NCBI RefSeq assembly: GCF_020509005.1
Contig: NC_063022.1
Location: forward strand, 2,046,001-2,110,000
Direction: 5' to 3'
DNA: 64,000 bases
Source of the DNA: Fulvia fulva
Lineage: Eukaryota > Ascomycota > Dothideomycetes > Mycosphaerellales > Mycosphaerellaceae
Shown piece after piece: positions 50,316-62,202 of this stretch (its first letter is position 1; the number at the start of each line of letters is the position of its first letter). The position numbers were made by a program, and so were the translations under genes. The notes beneath the pieces are model-generated. The model searched no databases. It had not been told where the DNA came from and saw only the letters and a program-made list of their open reading frames with translations.

Positions 50316-51308
50316 TCAAGGCACACCCCTCACACTCCTCGTCGCCTTCGCCAACTCGCTCTGCGCCTTGTCATCCGCATACCGCTGATAAATCGGCAAA
50401 TAAAACTCCCTCTCACTCGTCGTATCCCGAATGCTCGGTCTCTCCTCCAGCGCCTTCATCCACTTCCTCAACCGTCCCCAAACATCCTCATTCTCCCCAC
50501 CTTGCCCCTCCTCCGGAATCCCGGAACCGCCCTTGAAGTGGTCGAAGATCCAGAGTCGGACCTGGTGATTTGTCAGTTTGGTGTTTTGCTTGCATAATTA
50601 AGGAGGAGGGAGGAGGAAGGAATGACTTACGACCCAAGGCGCAATAACAAAATCAATAAGACTAGGCTCAGCTCCGAAGAAGAAAGGACCAGTAGGATCC
50701 ATTTCATTCGTGAGTTCTTTCCATTTGGAGAGGAATTCCTCCCGTACAACAGAAAGCCCTTCTGAATCACTCATAGGCTGGAATTGCAGGAAGCGGTGGA
50801 AAGCTGGGATGATGCGGGACGTGCAGAAGTCTGTCCAGATCCGCGTCCTCGCTCTATCATAAGGATCTTTGGGGAGAAGATGAGGCCCGTGGTCTGGATA
50901 TGCTTCCTCGAGAAACTCGCAGATTACGGTTGATTCGAAGAGAGGCTAGTGAGCAAATGATCAGCGGCTGATGAGGAAATTACGTAGTACTACTGCCAAT
51001 CTTTCTGGCAAACAATACTGATATCGTCCAGAGTGTATGTAACCCACCTTATTATCATACTGCAACGTCGGGACGAGACCGCGAGGGTTGAGGTCGAGTA
51101 GGGATTTGGGTTTATCGTAGGGATTGACTTCAATGTACTGGTATGGGATTTTCTTCTCTTCGAGAACGGTCCAGGCCCGCTGGACGAAGGGACAGAACCA
51201 CCCGGAGTAGAGTTTCAGTGGTTGTTCAGCTTGATGGGCGTCGACGATGGATTTGGCGGATCCAGTGGCGACGGGGTGGAGGTTTGAGTCTGGGTGTGAG
51301 GAGGGCAT
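50316..51308 (-). CDS. omega-type glutathione S-transferase
   Basis: Thioltransferase or dehydroascorbate-reductase type GST, cytosolic. Exons (minus) 51308-51048, 50945-50631 and 50561-50316 are all in phase 0 and give 273 aa. The thioredoxin-like N-domain has YSGWFCPFVQR with the catalytic Cys39, diagnostic of the omega class. The cis-Pro region is GLVPTLQYD, and the splice restores PLFESTVICEFLEE, the glutathione-binding ES motif. The helical C-domain contains FFFGAEPSLIDFVIAPW. Length is normal for fungal omega GSTs. The second donor is GTAAGT after TGGGTC; an earlier GT gives a worse join. Confidence 0.9.
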
Positions 51309-51607
51309 GGTAGGAAAATGTGTTTGTTATAATAAGGACGGCAATGGGGGTTTGGTTGGTGATAGTGGTGTTTGACAGTTCTGCTGTGACCTCTATATAC
51401 CTGACTGATGAGGAATTAACGCTTTAGTAAGACAATGCCGATCTTCTGCTCTGCTCTGACGTGATGCAGTTGCTCAGCAGTGGGGTATCACAACCAAAAG
51501 TGCCCGCCCCTCCAAAACCCATGCAATCCAAGCAAACCCTGTCCGTGTCGCTGCGCTGGTCCCATAAACTCCTCATAGCTCATTATACTCTTTGCGACTG
51601 TACTTCA
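51309..51607. other. upstream region of the GST gene
   Basis: 299 bp between the GST start and the SPX-RING stop, both on the minus strand. It holds the GST promoter; no other gene is seen. Confidence 0.4.
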
Positions 51608-53065
51608 TCACATTACCGTGCATCCAGGCTTGACGAAGTCCTCGCCGTAGTCTCTCAGCATCTGCGCCCGCTCATTCTCTTTCTGTCGCTTCTTCACTTC
51701 CATCGGGAAGAATGTACCCAAGAAGTCCATCGTTTCGAAGTCAATGTTCTTGCCGCTTGCGGCCATGACTGACTCGGTATTGCACATCGGGCACTTCTTC
51801 ATATTCTTGCCTTGCAATTCGATGATGCAGCGGATGCAGAAGACTGATTTGCAGCAGCCGAGGTTGACTGGGCGCCACGCCATGCCATAACAGACTGGAC
51901 AGACCCAGTCGTCAAGCTGTGGCACGATTGCGAGGACTTTGGTGCCCATTTCCGCTTGCATGTCCCTCGCAATAGAGTTCGCGAAGCCACCAGCGACGTT
52001 CTTGCCGTTGGTGAGCATCTCTGGATACTTGACCTGTAGTGTCTTGACAAAGGGTTTGCCCTCGAGCCCGGTCCGCTTGTCGAACTTCTTCAGAATCTTC
52101 TTCATGGCTTGTGCATTCATCTCTTGGAAGTGCATTGCTTTGAGAATCTCGAGGTTCAGGTCTAGAAAGCGCTGAGCAGCAATTTTCGCCTGTGGTGTCT
52201 TCATCTTCGCCAGCAGCCCAGTCTCGCGCAGTTTCTGGTCGTACTCTTGCAGATTGTTCCTAGCTTCGTTGAATGTGATTGCGCCACGGCTTTGCTCCGT
52301 CTCTTTGTAGAAGATGGGATTCTCGATGTATAACCTAAACATCTCGCGCCAGAAGTATAGGTCCCGGTAGCTGATCTCTCTGTGTGCTTCGAAGCCTTCC
52401 TTGACCGGCGCTACCACGTTTTCGACAGCATCACCCAAGTCCAGGATCTTATCTTCCAGCGCGTGGGTCTCTGAATCACGTAGCGATTCCAAGCCGCCCA
52501 GCTTGGGCTCGAGCATGTCGAAGAAGTCTTGCGCCGAAGACAATGGCACTTGTATCCATCTCGTGTCTGGAGTGTCCGGCATGAGTGGATGCTTGCGCTC
52601 CGGTGAGACTTCGTCAGAAGCTACAGAAAGCTGTCGCTCGGTCATTGACGGCCGTCGTCCGTGGCGGTCATCGCGATGTTTCTGGCGGCCGCTGACGACT
52701 ATCTCATGCTTCGCGAGCTTCTCCAGCGACGCCTTGGTCTCTGGCGCGAGTCGCGCATCGAGTGGTGTGCCATTACTATCTACTAGGATGCGTAGTTGTG
52801 GTGTGAACTCTTCTTGTATGGCCGTGAGCGAAGGGTTCGCGGCAGAAAAGTAGTCTTTGAGGGTGCTCGGCTTGGGCGTCTTTGGCTGTGCGACCAGCTC
52901 GCTCATGGCGTGGAGGGTGTGATGGTCTAGGCCAAGGCTCTCCAGCTCGTGGTGGACCTTCTTGATGCATTTCTTGAGGTGCTTGTACTCTATCGCGTTC
53001 TCCACCCATTCCTCGGGGAAGCCCTCATTGGCCAATGCCGTCTCATAGGCGTGTCCGAACTTCAT
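51608..53065 (-). CDS. SPX-RING E3 ubiquitin ligase
   Basis: Single exon, 485 aa. The N-terminal SPX domain (residues 1 to about 330, split by a variable acidic linker) starts MKFGHAYETALANEGFPEEW. It has the basic KHLKKCIKK helix that binds inositol pyrophosphates, and ends in the family block MNAQAMKKILKKFDKRTG. A C-terminal RING lies at about 389-428: CPVC, then GCCKSVFCIRC and CPMC. The usual RING histidine position appears to be Ser (CKSVFC), although cysteine spacing is kept. The protein ends in a basic and acidic helix. Phosphate-dependent ubiquitination is the expected role by analogy with SPX-RING proteins; the substrate is unknown. Confidence 0.9.
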   Translation of the reverse strand: MKFGHAYETALANEGFPEEWVENAIEYKHLKKCIKKVHHELESLGLDHHTLHAMSELVAQPKTPKPSTLKDYFSAANPSLTAIQEEFTPQLRILVDSNGTPLDARLAPETKASLEKLAKHEIVVSGRQKHRDDRHGRRPSMTERQLSVASDEVSPERKHPLMPDTPDTRWIQVPLSSAQDFFDMLEPKLGGLESLRDSETHALEDKILDLGDAVENVVAPVKEGFEAHREISYRDLYFWREMFRLYIENPIFYKETEQSRGAITFNEARNNLQEYDQKLRETGLLAKMKTPQAKIAAQRFLDLNLEILKAMHFQEMNAQAMKKILKKFDKRTGLEGKPFVKTLQVKYPEMLTNGKNVAGGFANSIARDMQAEMGTKVLAIVPQLDDWVCPVCYGMAWRPVNLGCCKSVFCIRCIIELQGKNMKKCPMCNTESVMAASGKNIDFETMDFLGTFFPMEVKKRQKENERAQMLRDYGEDFVKPGCTVM

Positions 53066-53690
53066 CTCGGCTGAGGCCGACTCATGCGCCGGTGGTGATG
53101 GTGGTGGTGGTGAGTGATGGTAGTGTTCGTAGGTGGTACACGGGTCTGAAGCGTGGCTCTGGTGAAGTGACGGTGGGTAGTCTGGAGGTGGCGTTGAGGG
53201 ATTGTAGTGGGCTGTGGAGTGCGGATAGTAGTATTGTGTGGGAGTGGAGCCTGTGTAACGCAGGGCTGCGGCATAGTTAAGTAGTACACACGCAAGACAC
53301 GGTTACCTACCGCACTAGATGATAAGAGAAAACTCTTCCATATGGCTAGTCTAGCACAGCCCATGGCAATGGCGCTCGTAGCCGCGGACCAGACTCGGAT
53401 GTGAACAATACGCGCTCTGGTCCTCTGGAGGAAGGAGGCAAGGAGGTCTCGTGCGCTTTCAACAGGCTGCAGACCAATTGGAGGGGCATCCCTAACAAAG
53501 CGCCATTATGGTTGGAGGAAACGTGCAAATGGTGTGCAGGAACCGCACGTTCTCGAACTGCGATGTCGCTGGGATTCCGAGTATGTCGTAGTCGTCAGAC
53601 GCTCTTAGCATCAACTCAATATTGTGGTGTGTGCGTACGCCACGGTGTTGCTAAGCTTACTTATCTCGTCGATTAGCTCACCGGTTACTA
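53066..53690. other. SPX-RING promoter region and left edge of the second island
   Basis: Directly upstream of the SPX-RING start is a short trinucleotide-like stretch (GGTGGTGATGGTGGT, about 53089-53112), probably in the leader. The frame at 53401-53676 has no family. Composition turns AT-rich near 53690, where copia sequence begins. Confidence 0.4.
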
Positions 53691-54252
53691 ACGTGTTCTT
53701 AGCCTTATCAAGATGTCTTATTTTTACCGTATTATTAATAGGAGGTATTATTTACTATAAGGTCCTTAGAGGCTCTATACCGGTATTCCAAGCTCTATTA
53801 AACAGGTACGGATTAATAGCAGCGGAGTAGAGTAAGAGATCAATCTTCAACTGACTAATAGCACGAGTATATAGCAATGTATTAGGAACTAATATGTTAA
53901 TTATATTAGATATCTATCTAAGCTAAAGGGGAGAGAAGGTATCTCCCTATAAGCTAAGTCATTATAGATGCCTTAGGCTACTAGATCACTTCCTAATTGT
54001 TGACTCCCTTTAAGATGCTATATCTTAACACTCCTACTTATCTCGTATAGGAGGTTATAGTCTACTCACTTCCTATTAATAGTACTTAGACCTTTTTATA
54101 ATAGATTAAGCTAGCTTATAAACCTCTAGAAGTATAGACTAGTCTTTAGTTTTATAAACCCGTCTATAACTATCTTAGAGGTTAGGGTATACTTAATAGT
54201 AATAAGCCTCCTCTACTAAAGTTTCCTAATACCGTTATAGGTAATATTAATA

Positions 54253-56118
54253 ACGTGCTTTACTACCGAGCGGGCTATACTACCGAGCGGGACACTTTTG
54301 CTAAGAACTGTACCACTTCTACAGATATAGCTATACAACTACTATTATAGCGTATATTATCTTCAAACGAGGCTAAACTGACCTTAGCTGTCTAGGCTAC
54401 GAAACGCGACGCGACAATTACGAATCGACTTGCTATAAAGGTATACGACGCGTCTCGAACTATACTAGGGTATCGATTGAATAGACGACCTCCTCGGGGT
54501 GACTACGAGCCCAATTCGAAGAAGCTTATAGAGCTAGAAGAGAGGGTGATACTTGAGTATATACTCGAGCTAGATCTTAGAGGTTTCTCGCTATTAAAGG
54601 CTATTATACGAGTAATAGCCGATTTATTACTATAAGAGAAGGGTCTTAAGCCCGCTAGTCTTAATTGGACAGACAGGTTCATTAGGCGGTATCGTGAGCT
54701 AAAGGTTCGTATAACACGTAGATACGATCGTTAGCGAGCCCTAATAGAAGATCTAGACGTTATCGAGAGGTAGTTCTTACTTATACGTAATATAAAGGAG
54801 AAGTATAGCATCCTTAACTAGGACACCTATAACTTCGACAAGACAGGGTTCATAATAGGTATCATTACGTCTTAGAGCGTCGTTACGGGTTCAGAAAGGC
54901 GTAGTAGAAAGAGGAAGGTCGTTTAATAGGGTAATAGAGAATAGGCAATAGTAATTAAGACTATCTATATAGACAGAATAGCGCTCCTACCCTACGTTAT
55001 CCTTATAGGCAAATAGCACATTAGTACCTAGTACTAAGACGGCAACTTAGGTCTAGACTAGATAATCGGGCTAATAGAGAACGGCTAGACTAACAATAAG
55101 TTCGGTATACGGTAGCTAGAGTATTTCTAGAAGTATACTATAGCTCGTACGACTAGGGTATAGAGACTACTTATTATCGATAGCTACGAGAGCTATAACT
55201 CGAAGGCATTCTAGAATTTATATAAGGAATACAAGATCTTGGCCCTATATATGCTATCGTACGCCTCGTACTTACTCTAGCTATTAGATGTGGGTTACTA
55301 TTCGCCTTTAAAGAAGGTATACGGTACTTAGCTCTCGGGCTTAGTACGCTAGCGCATTACTTATATCGATAAAGTAGAGTTCCTATACGCCTTCCGGGTA
55401 GCCTATAACGCTATATTTAGACAGGAGAACATCCTATCGAGCTTTAGAGGCGCTAGTTTAGTTCTATTTAATCTATAGGTAGTGATAGACAAGCTTAATA
55501 TTAAGCTACGTACGCCAACCCCTCTAGCTCCGGACTCTACCTCTTAGGAGTCGAAGATACTACGAACTACAAAAGAATTCGACTCTTAATCGATACTAGT
55601 AACGAACAAAATGCGTACCCGGGCAGGTTCATCGCTAAACTCGTTATAGGAAGGGGTGTATTAGCTTATAAAAGGGAGTAGAGAGATAGCGTATTAGATA
55701 GCTCTTATACGAAGCGAGATTAGTAAGCTACGTAAGTCTAACGAGGCCCTTATATAGCGAAAAGCACGAAAGCGCAAGTATATTCAGTCTAGAGGGTCTC
55801 TAACCTTCGATAAGGCGTCGTAATTAATACCTCTAGAGGATACTAGGAGGTAGGAAGCGAGTAGAGAGTCGCTAGATAGAGTTTAGCTAGTACTAAGGCT
55901 ACGACGCTATAAGCGATATAGCGAGTCGGGGCATAACGTACGCACCTATTAAGTAGACTTGCTAGATAGCGAAGAATCTAAAGAGGAATTGTCCTCCTAG
56001 TAACGATTCTATAGGATGTCGTCGTGTTAAGATACCGTCGTAATTAAAGTAGAAGTAGTATAGTTCTTAGCAAAAGTAGCCCGCTCGGTAGTATAGCCCG
56101 CTCGGTAGTAAAGCACGT
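54253..56118 (+). mobile_element. Fot1/pogo-type DNA transposon nested in copia, RIP-degraded
   Basis: 1866 bp flanked by TA (54251-54252 and 56119-56120). Terminal inverted repeats of about 70 bp begin ACGTGCTTTACTACCG; each contains the motif CTACCGAGCGGG twice. The plus strand keeps the transposase layout: an N-terminal helix-turn-helix part, NWTDRFIRRY near 54665, then the DDE blocks NFDKTGF near 54835, LLIIDSYESYNS near 55170 and LLDVGYYSPLKKVYG near 55285. Many TAG/TAA stops make it inactive. Confidence 0.9.
54380..55620 (+). pseudogene. transposase remnant of the Fot1/pogo-type element
   Basis: Decayed DDE-superfamily transposase (CENP-B/HTH plus DDE domains). The conserved blocks listed for the element lie in one frame, broken only by RIP-type stops, so it was a single uninterrupted gene. 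The DDE aspartates in NFDKTGF and IIDSY remain. Confidence 0.8.
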
Positions 56119-56580
56119 TATGCTTCAACTTGTTATAAATATATACATCTTTTACTAGGGTAAGGGCAGCTTAATTGTCACCTCTTAATTAGACTAGTCT
56201 TAACTTTGATATAGCCTCCTAGTTTCTAGTGATTCTTAGTTAATAGGAATAGTCTCCTACTAACTCTAGACAATCTATTTCTCTTAGTAGTAAAGCTAGG
56301 AGTTAGGACTACTTTATATATATAGTTATAGCTATATATTTAGCCTCTATTATAGATGTTACTACAGACTTTTACTTCTCGCTTATCTAAGAAACTAGTG
56401 CCCTATAGAGGAAGAAGACGTACCTAAGGATTAAGACTCTATCTACTTTATCTATTATATAATCAGAATTATAGTATCTAATAAGGTGTCCTTTTCTAGA
56501 CTTTAAGAACTAAAGTCATAGATTAGGGTATAATCTTAGGTACCTAGTGATCTTCTTTAAAGCCTTTATATAGTAGGTAG

Positions 56581-56730
56581 TGTTACAGTTCACTACTACC
56601 GTAACGTCGCGCGCCTTAGCGCTTTCTTATATATCTCGCGCGCTTCGCGCTTCTCTTTCGTAGCCTTACCGAACAACGCTTGTTTTACGGTAACCCTATA
56701 CTATCGTCTTATAGATCACTACCCGTGATA
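56581..56730 (+). repeat. 5' LTR of the second gypsy family
   Basis: 150 bp from TGTTACAG to CCGTGATA (CA before RIP). A TATATAT box lies at 56628-56634 and ACCGAACAA at 56668-56676, 40 nt further on. Its reverse complement TTGTTCGGT lies at 56733-56741, 2 nt after the LTR: the same self-priming layout as in the young gypsy element. Confidence 0.8.
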
Positions 56731-56785
56731 GTTTGTTCGGTCTTATAAGCGGTCTATCTAGTCAGGCTAGTAGTTATAATCAAAT

Positions 56786-57000
56786 CGTACTAATAATAAC
56801 TATAGTCGCGTAAACAAGCGTATTAGTTAAGTTAATAGATCACCTCTCTCCTTCGCGTAAAACGCGTTAAGGTAGGTCAAGTTCACTATAGTTACTAACC
56901 GTCGAGTCGCGCGTATAGGCGTACTAATAACGACTATAGTCGCGTAAATAAGCGCACTAGTTAAGTCAATAGATCACCTCTCTCCTTCGCGTAAAACGCG
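56786..57000 (+). repeat. 81-bp direct repeat in the gypsy leader
   Basis: 56786-56866 and 56920-57000 are near-identical, differing by transitions only. They start CGTACTAATAA and end CGCGTAAAACGCG, which is itself a short palindrome. A 53-bp spacer separates them. It lies between the primer-binding site and gag, where packaging or dimerisation signals would be expected. Confidence 0.7.
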
Positions 57001-57179
57001 CGCCTCCCTACTCTTATAGGGCCCTTATATACCTACTAAGAGAGCAGTCTTATCTACTACGTAATAGTATAATATAGCTACACCCGGTAGTACTACTAAC
57101 GGGATGCTCTTACCTAAGTAACCTCTTTATCTAGATCTTAGTAAGTATAAGCGTTAGTCGCTCGTACGCGCTAAGCTTT

Positions 57180-59175
57180 TCCTAACCGTATCTACTAAAA
57201 CGTAGACACTCGATAACCTAGGCACCGATACCGCCCTAGGTGCCTTCCCTTCCGACGACGACTCGAACGTATTCGCCGCCGAATAATAAGAGATCGAGAA
57301 GGATCTACTACCTAAAGAATAGTAGTTTACCTTAACCTCCGACCCTATTAACTTCGTATAATTCCTCGACGAAGAATAGATCTTAGAAGAAGGAGGAATT
57401 AAGGTGTATAAGATTATAGAGTCAAGAGATGATATATCTATATAAGATAGTAAAACTAATAATATACGCTAACCTAAGGAGTAGGCAATCGCCTTAGAGT
57501 ATACTACTATTAAGAGCCTAGCCGAGTTCGCGACTTATACTATAGTATACCTAGAGATTATGTTTCACCTCGTTCGCTAGATATAGTTAGACTTCATTAT
57601 ACTTTTTAACTAGGTCGAGTCCCTAAAGAAGGCTAATAAGGTTATATAGCGTAAGTACGCCGATATAAAGAAGGAACGTAATATCGTATCCGAGAGTCTT
57701 AGTTAACTCGAAAAGGATAAGGATGTTAAGGGCCTCTTTATATTCTACTTTAACAAGTACTAGAAGTATAAGAGTCAGATATAAGACCTTAAGGAAGCTA
57801 ATTAGCGCCTCCGATAGGATAACGATACGCTCTTCGGATAGGTCGAGGAGTCGTAGGTAGGCATATTATCTAAGGACATTAAAGCCCTGTCTAAGCGTAA
57901 TTAGGCTCTAAATAAGGAGGTAGTAGAGCTAAAGGCTTAGCTAGTAGCTAAGGATACGAACGGTACTAGCGATACTAGCGGTACTAACGGTAATAATAAT
58001 AATGACCGTAGTCGTTAGGTCCGCGTCTACTCCCCTCGTCGTAACGGTATTTTACGATCACCTACGCCTCCTACTTAGTAGGACCGTATAGGTAGAGGCA
58101 CCCGACGAGGAGGTAGTAGAGGTAGTAGCGATGACGACGGAGACAACTCTAATAACGATAAGGGTAGAGATAATAGTCGACTACGCCGTTACCTACGCCG
58201 TAACTCCTTACGACGAGAACGCTAGGGCATACCTAGTAGTACTTCTAGGGTAACTAGTAATACCGCCGTTAGCTAGTTCACTACTATCGAACCCTCCGTT
58301 AATGTTATATATACTAACAAGTCAGTTAAGGACCTAGAAAGCAAGTTCGATAATAAGAATATAAACTTTGACCGTTAGCTCGATTAGCTAGAGATTAAGC
58401 TATCCGTAATACAGTTCTAGACTATCGAGGACGGACTACGCTACATCCTTAACTACCTCGACGGGTACCCGTACTAGCTATATAATCCGCGAGTACCCTC
58501 TAAGCGTACTAAGCGCAATTATGTTAACCCCTTTAAGTCTATCGATAGGATAATCTAATTCCTTATCGATCGGTATAGTAAGAAGGACGTCGTAGGCAAG
58601 GCCTTCTAGAAGCTCTAGGTCTTATAGTAGGGTAAGAACGAGTCATTTTCTATCTTTATCGCTAAGTATAACGAACAGCGTAACTTATACGACCTATTAG
58701 CTAAGACTAATCACCGCCTACTCGAGGGTAAGCTTAACTACAAATATATAGAGGCACTGCCTATAGAGACTAAGGACCGCGAAGACTTAGTCGACCTATA
58801 CTATAAGCTCGAAGCTAAGTTCGAGCGCCTAAAGTTAAAGACCCTAGCTATACTACGACTACCTCGTAGTACTAGCGGTAGTAATAGTACTATACCTACC
58901 GCGCCTAGCGTAGCCTAAGGTTTAGGCCTTAAGCTATACGCTTAGATACCGCGCGAATTTAAGGAACTTAAGAAGCTCGAGCCTAAGGAGAAGGCTAGTA
59001 TTATCGTAGTAGGCGGTTATGTCCGCTACCGCCGTATAGACTATAACTTATACTCGCTAGACTACCCTATTAAGTAGAATAAGCGCCCTCCGCCGCGCGC
59101 GAATACTAGCTCTATAATATAGACACCGGACAACTCTTAGTAATAGGGAAATAGCTAGACTAACGCTTAAGTACG
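57180..59175 (+). pseudogene. Gag remnant of the second gypsy family
   Basis: The plus-strand frames decay from a Gag with an acidic N-terminal part, a coiled-coil middle (about 57600-57960), a basic Arg-rich linker (about 58010-58230), a capsid core (about 58560-58830) and a zinc-knuckle remnant near 59010-59060. The order matches Gag of the young element, so the two are distant relatives. Confidence 0.6.
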
Positions 59176-62100
59176 ACAACCGTTAGTCCTACTTACGAAC
59201 ATAATACTAAGAAGGAAATATAGCGAGATACGGTAATATAAGGACTAGAGTACGCTTTACGTATATTAGTAAGCTCTCTAATACCGCCTATTATACGAGG
59301 GGCACTAAGGCCGAGAGTATCCCCTTACCTTATAATGCCTAGTAGTATAGATAGTAATTAAGCTCTTACCTTCCTTAATTATAGTGCTACCTCTTAGTAT
59401 ATAAATTCTGTATACGCTCGTATATATAATCTTCCTCGACTCTAGGAAGAACCTCTTTAATTAGGACTAGCTAATAGCGGCTCCGCTAACGAGCTTATTA
59501 CCGAGTCTACGTACTTTTCTTTTAATATCGGCGGCTACGTCGAAATCCTTAGCTTCTATCTAGTAGAATCACTAGAGTATAATATTATACTCGGCTCTAG
59601 TTAGTTCGTAGACTACGAACTAGAGATATAATAGGAGAAGGGCATTATAATAATGAATCATTTGAATTGCCGTACCTATAAGGTAAACTAGAGGTCTAAT
59701 AAGTACCTAATAGTATAGTCTATTAACTATCTAGCTACGCTAGTACTATTAGGCAATTATCGACCGCCGATAGTAGAAGACGACCCCGACGAAGTCACCG
59801 CTCCTACGCTATCGTTACCTAAGTATATACCCTAACTATAGTTCTATACGACGTTCGAGGACGAAGAGGATAACTTCCGTATATATACTCGATAACCGTT
59901 ACCGGTAGACGGCGTTAAGACGTTAAAGCGACCGTACCGATATACGAAACAAAAGTAACGAGTTGTCGAACTAGAACTAGAGATCGATATCGTAAACATC
60001 TCCGCGGCCTACGTAGTAAAACTAGCTCGTAAGAAAGGAGCGGAAGTCTATATAATATAGATTATACTACCTAGTCAGAAGTACTACGCTAACCTATTAC
60101 GAGCCTACGTAATAGTAGCGACTAGGTAAGACTTCGATCCTACTAGGCTCTACGCTATAAACCTTCGGAAGGTATAGTTAGCAAACCCCTTAAAAGTATA
60201 TATAATAATAGTAAATAGCGACTTCGATAAATTTATAAAAGGTAAAGATAAGGACTAAGATACTAAGGTCTACTTACCCTAGGAACTATACGATTTTGAG
60301 GACTGTTTTAACCGTTAGGATATATCGAAGATCCTACCTTACCGCCCTAGTAAAGACTATAAAATACACCTTAAAGACGAAACTACGTCACCTCCTTTCA
60401 AGCGGCTATACGTAATGTCGTCTCGTAAGAATAAGGTAATTAAGAAGTAGGTCGATAATTAGCTAGAATCTAGAGCGATATAACGAAGTACGAGCCCGGC
60501 TTCTATACTAGTACTAATTATATATAAGCTAGGCGGCGGTCTACGGGTCTATATCGACTATAGAGCTCTTAATGCCCTTACGGTCAAAAGTAGATACCTA
60601 ATACCGCTATTCTAAGAAACGCTAAACCACCTAAATAGGAAGAAGTACTTTACTAAACTCGATGTTATCTCTACCTTTAACCGTATTCGTATTACGGAGG
60701 GCTACGAATAGAAAACTACGTTTAGTACTCGCTATAGTCAATTCGAGTATATAGTAATGCCTTTCGGCCTATATAACACTCTAGGAACATTCTAATTATA
60801 TATTAGCGATACGCTTAGGGAGTATCTCGATAACTTCTGTTTAGTATACCTAGATAATATCCTAATCTTTAGCGACATATTCGAGGAATATATATAACAC
60901 GTACGTAAAGTACTATAGCGTATACGTAAAGCCGGCCTATAATTAGATATCGATAAATGCGAGTTCTACTAAATAGAGACGAAGTACCTTAGTATTATTA
61001 TAGGAGTCGACGTTATCCGTATAGACCCGGAAAAGGTCGACGTAGTCAAGAACTAGCTTACTCTAATATGCCTAAAGGATGTATAAGCATTCCTTAGGTT
61101 TAGAAACTTCTATCGAAGGTTTATATAGAACTTCTCTAAAATCTATATACCCCTTACGAATTTGATAAAGACTAGTAAGAAAAGTAAGCCGATACTATTC
61201 GTTTAGATAATAGAATACGAAGTAGCCTTCTAAGGATTAAAAGATATATTCTTAACGGACACGGTACTCGTATACTTCGTACTAGGGTTAGAAACTATAG
61301 TCGAAACAGATGCCTTAGATTTCGTTACTACGGTAGTGATTTTATAGAAACATAGAGACGTCTAGAGACCGGTAGTATATATATCTAAGAAGATGTTACT
61401 ATAGAAGTATAACTACGAGATTTACGATAAGGAACTATTAGCTATCGTCCTCGCCTTCGAAGAATAGAGACCTAAGCTTACCGTTAACTTAAACGATAAT
61501 ATAGATACCGATTTCGAGAATACGAAGGATATAGATAACAATCCCGTTATTATCTACTCCGATCATAAGAACCTAGAATACTTTATAAGTACGAAACAAC
61601 TTAATAGACGGTAGGCACGCTAGACATAGTTTCTAGTATAGTTTGTATTTAAAACTACCTATCGTCTAGACATATAGGGTATAAAGCCTAATAGCCTTAC
61701 TAGACAATTGTAAGATCTACCGTCGGATCTAAGCGATCTACGTCTATAGTATTAGAGCTAGATTATCCTACCGCCCGCTCGCCTCGATATTAAGCTTAAT
61801 TTAAGCGAGCTACGGGAGGGGGAGGTAGTATAGTAGTTAGTATAGTAGGATTTACTTATATAAGTCAAGGCTCTATATAACGAAGAGACCGTTTAGGCTA
61901 CTATATAATAGCTATCCTAGAACTAGTAAGTACCCCTATTACGTAAATATAAGATCGACGATTATACGTCTAAAGTAGAAGATAGTATAATCTATATAAA
62001 GAACGCCTACGGGGGATATAGCTTGTTTGTCCTAGAAGTTACTAGCGTAGTAGAACTTCGTACTCTAATTACGAAACGTTTCTACAATATACCCGCGGCT

Positions 62101-62202
62101 AGGTATCCCGGCCGTAAAAAGACATTCGAGTTAATTAGTAGATACTACCGCTAGCTACGTATAGTATAAACGATTGAGAGATTCGTCCGTAATTATGTTA
62201 TA

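Larger units (their letters stand above)
53690..56580 (-). mobile_element. second Ty1/copia family, RIP-degraded, 3' part only
   Basis: The LTR occupies roughly 53690-54030 (right end TCTTAACA, minus-strand start TGTTAAGATATAG). Inside it (54031-54252 and 56121-56580) the minus strand matches the RNase H and RT end of copia (GDN...AALTLVKDVYIY near 56155-56200). A Fot1-type element is inserted at 54253-56118. At 56581 the copia sequence is cut by a gypsy LTR. The left LTR limit is approximate and no target duplication was found. Confidence 0.65.
56581..62202 (+). mobile_element. second Ty3/gypsy family, RIP-degraded, cut within integrase
   Basis: LTR at 56581-56730, leader with a direct repeat, gag at about 57100-59180, then pol. 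Pol remnants: protease near 59500-59640, RT (VYLDNILIFSD near 60840, originally YLDD type), RNase H (ETDALDF near 61300; YSDHKNLEYF near 61555), and the integrase zinc region near 62090-62200, where a copia LTR interrupts it. Stops are TAG/TAA. Its 3' LTR is not in the window. Confidence 0.88.

Noticed and set aside
53624..53830. 68-codon frame with hydrophobic segments at the start of the second island
   Set aside because: It straddles the host/copia boundary; the hydrophobic codons come from AT-rich RIP-altered LTR sequence.
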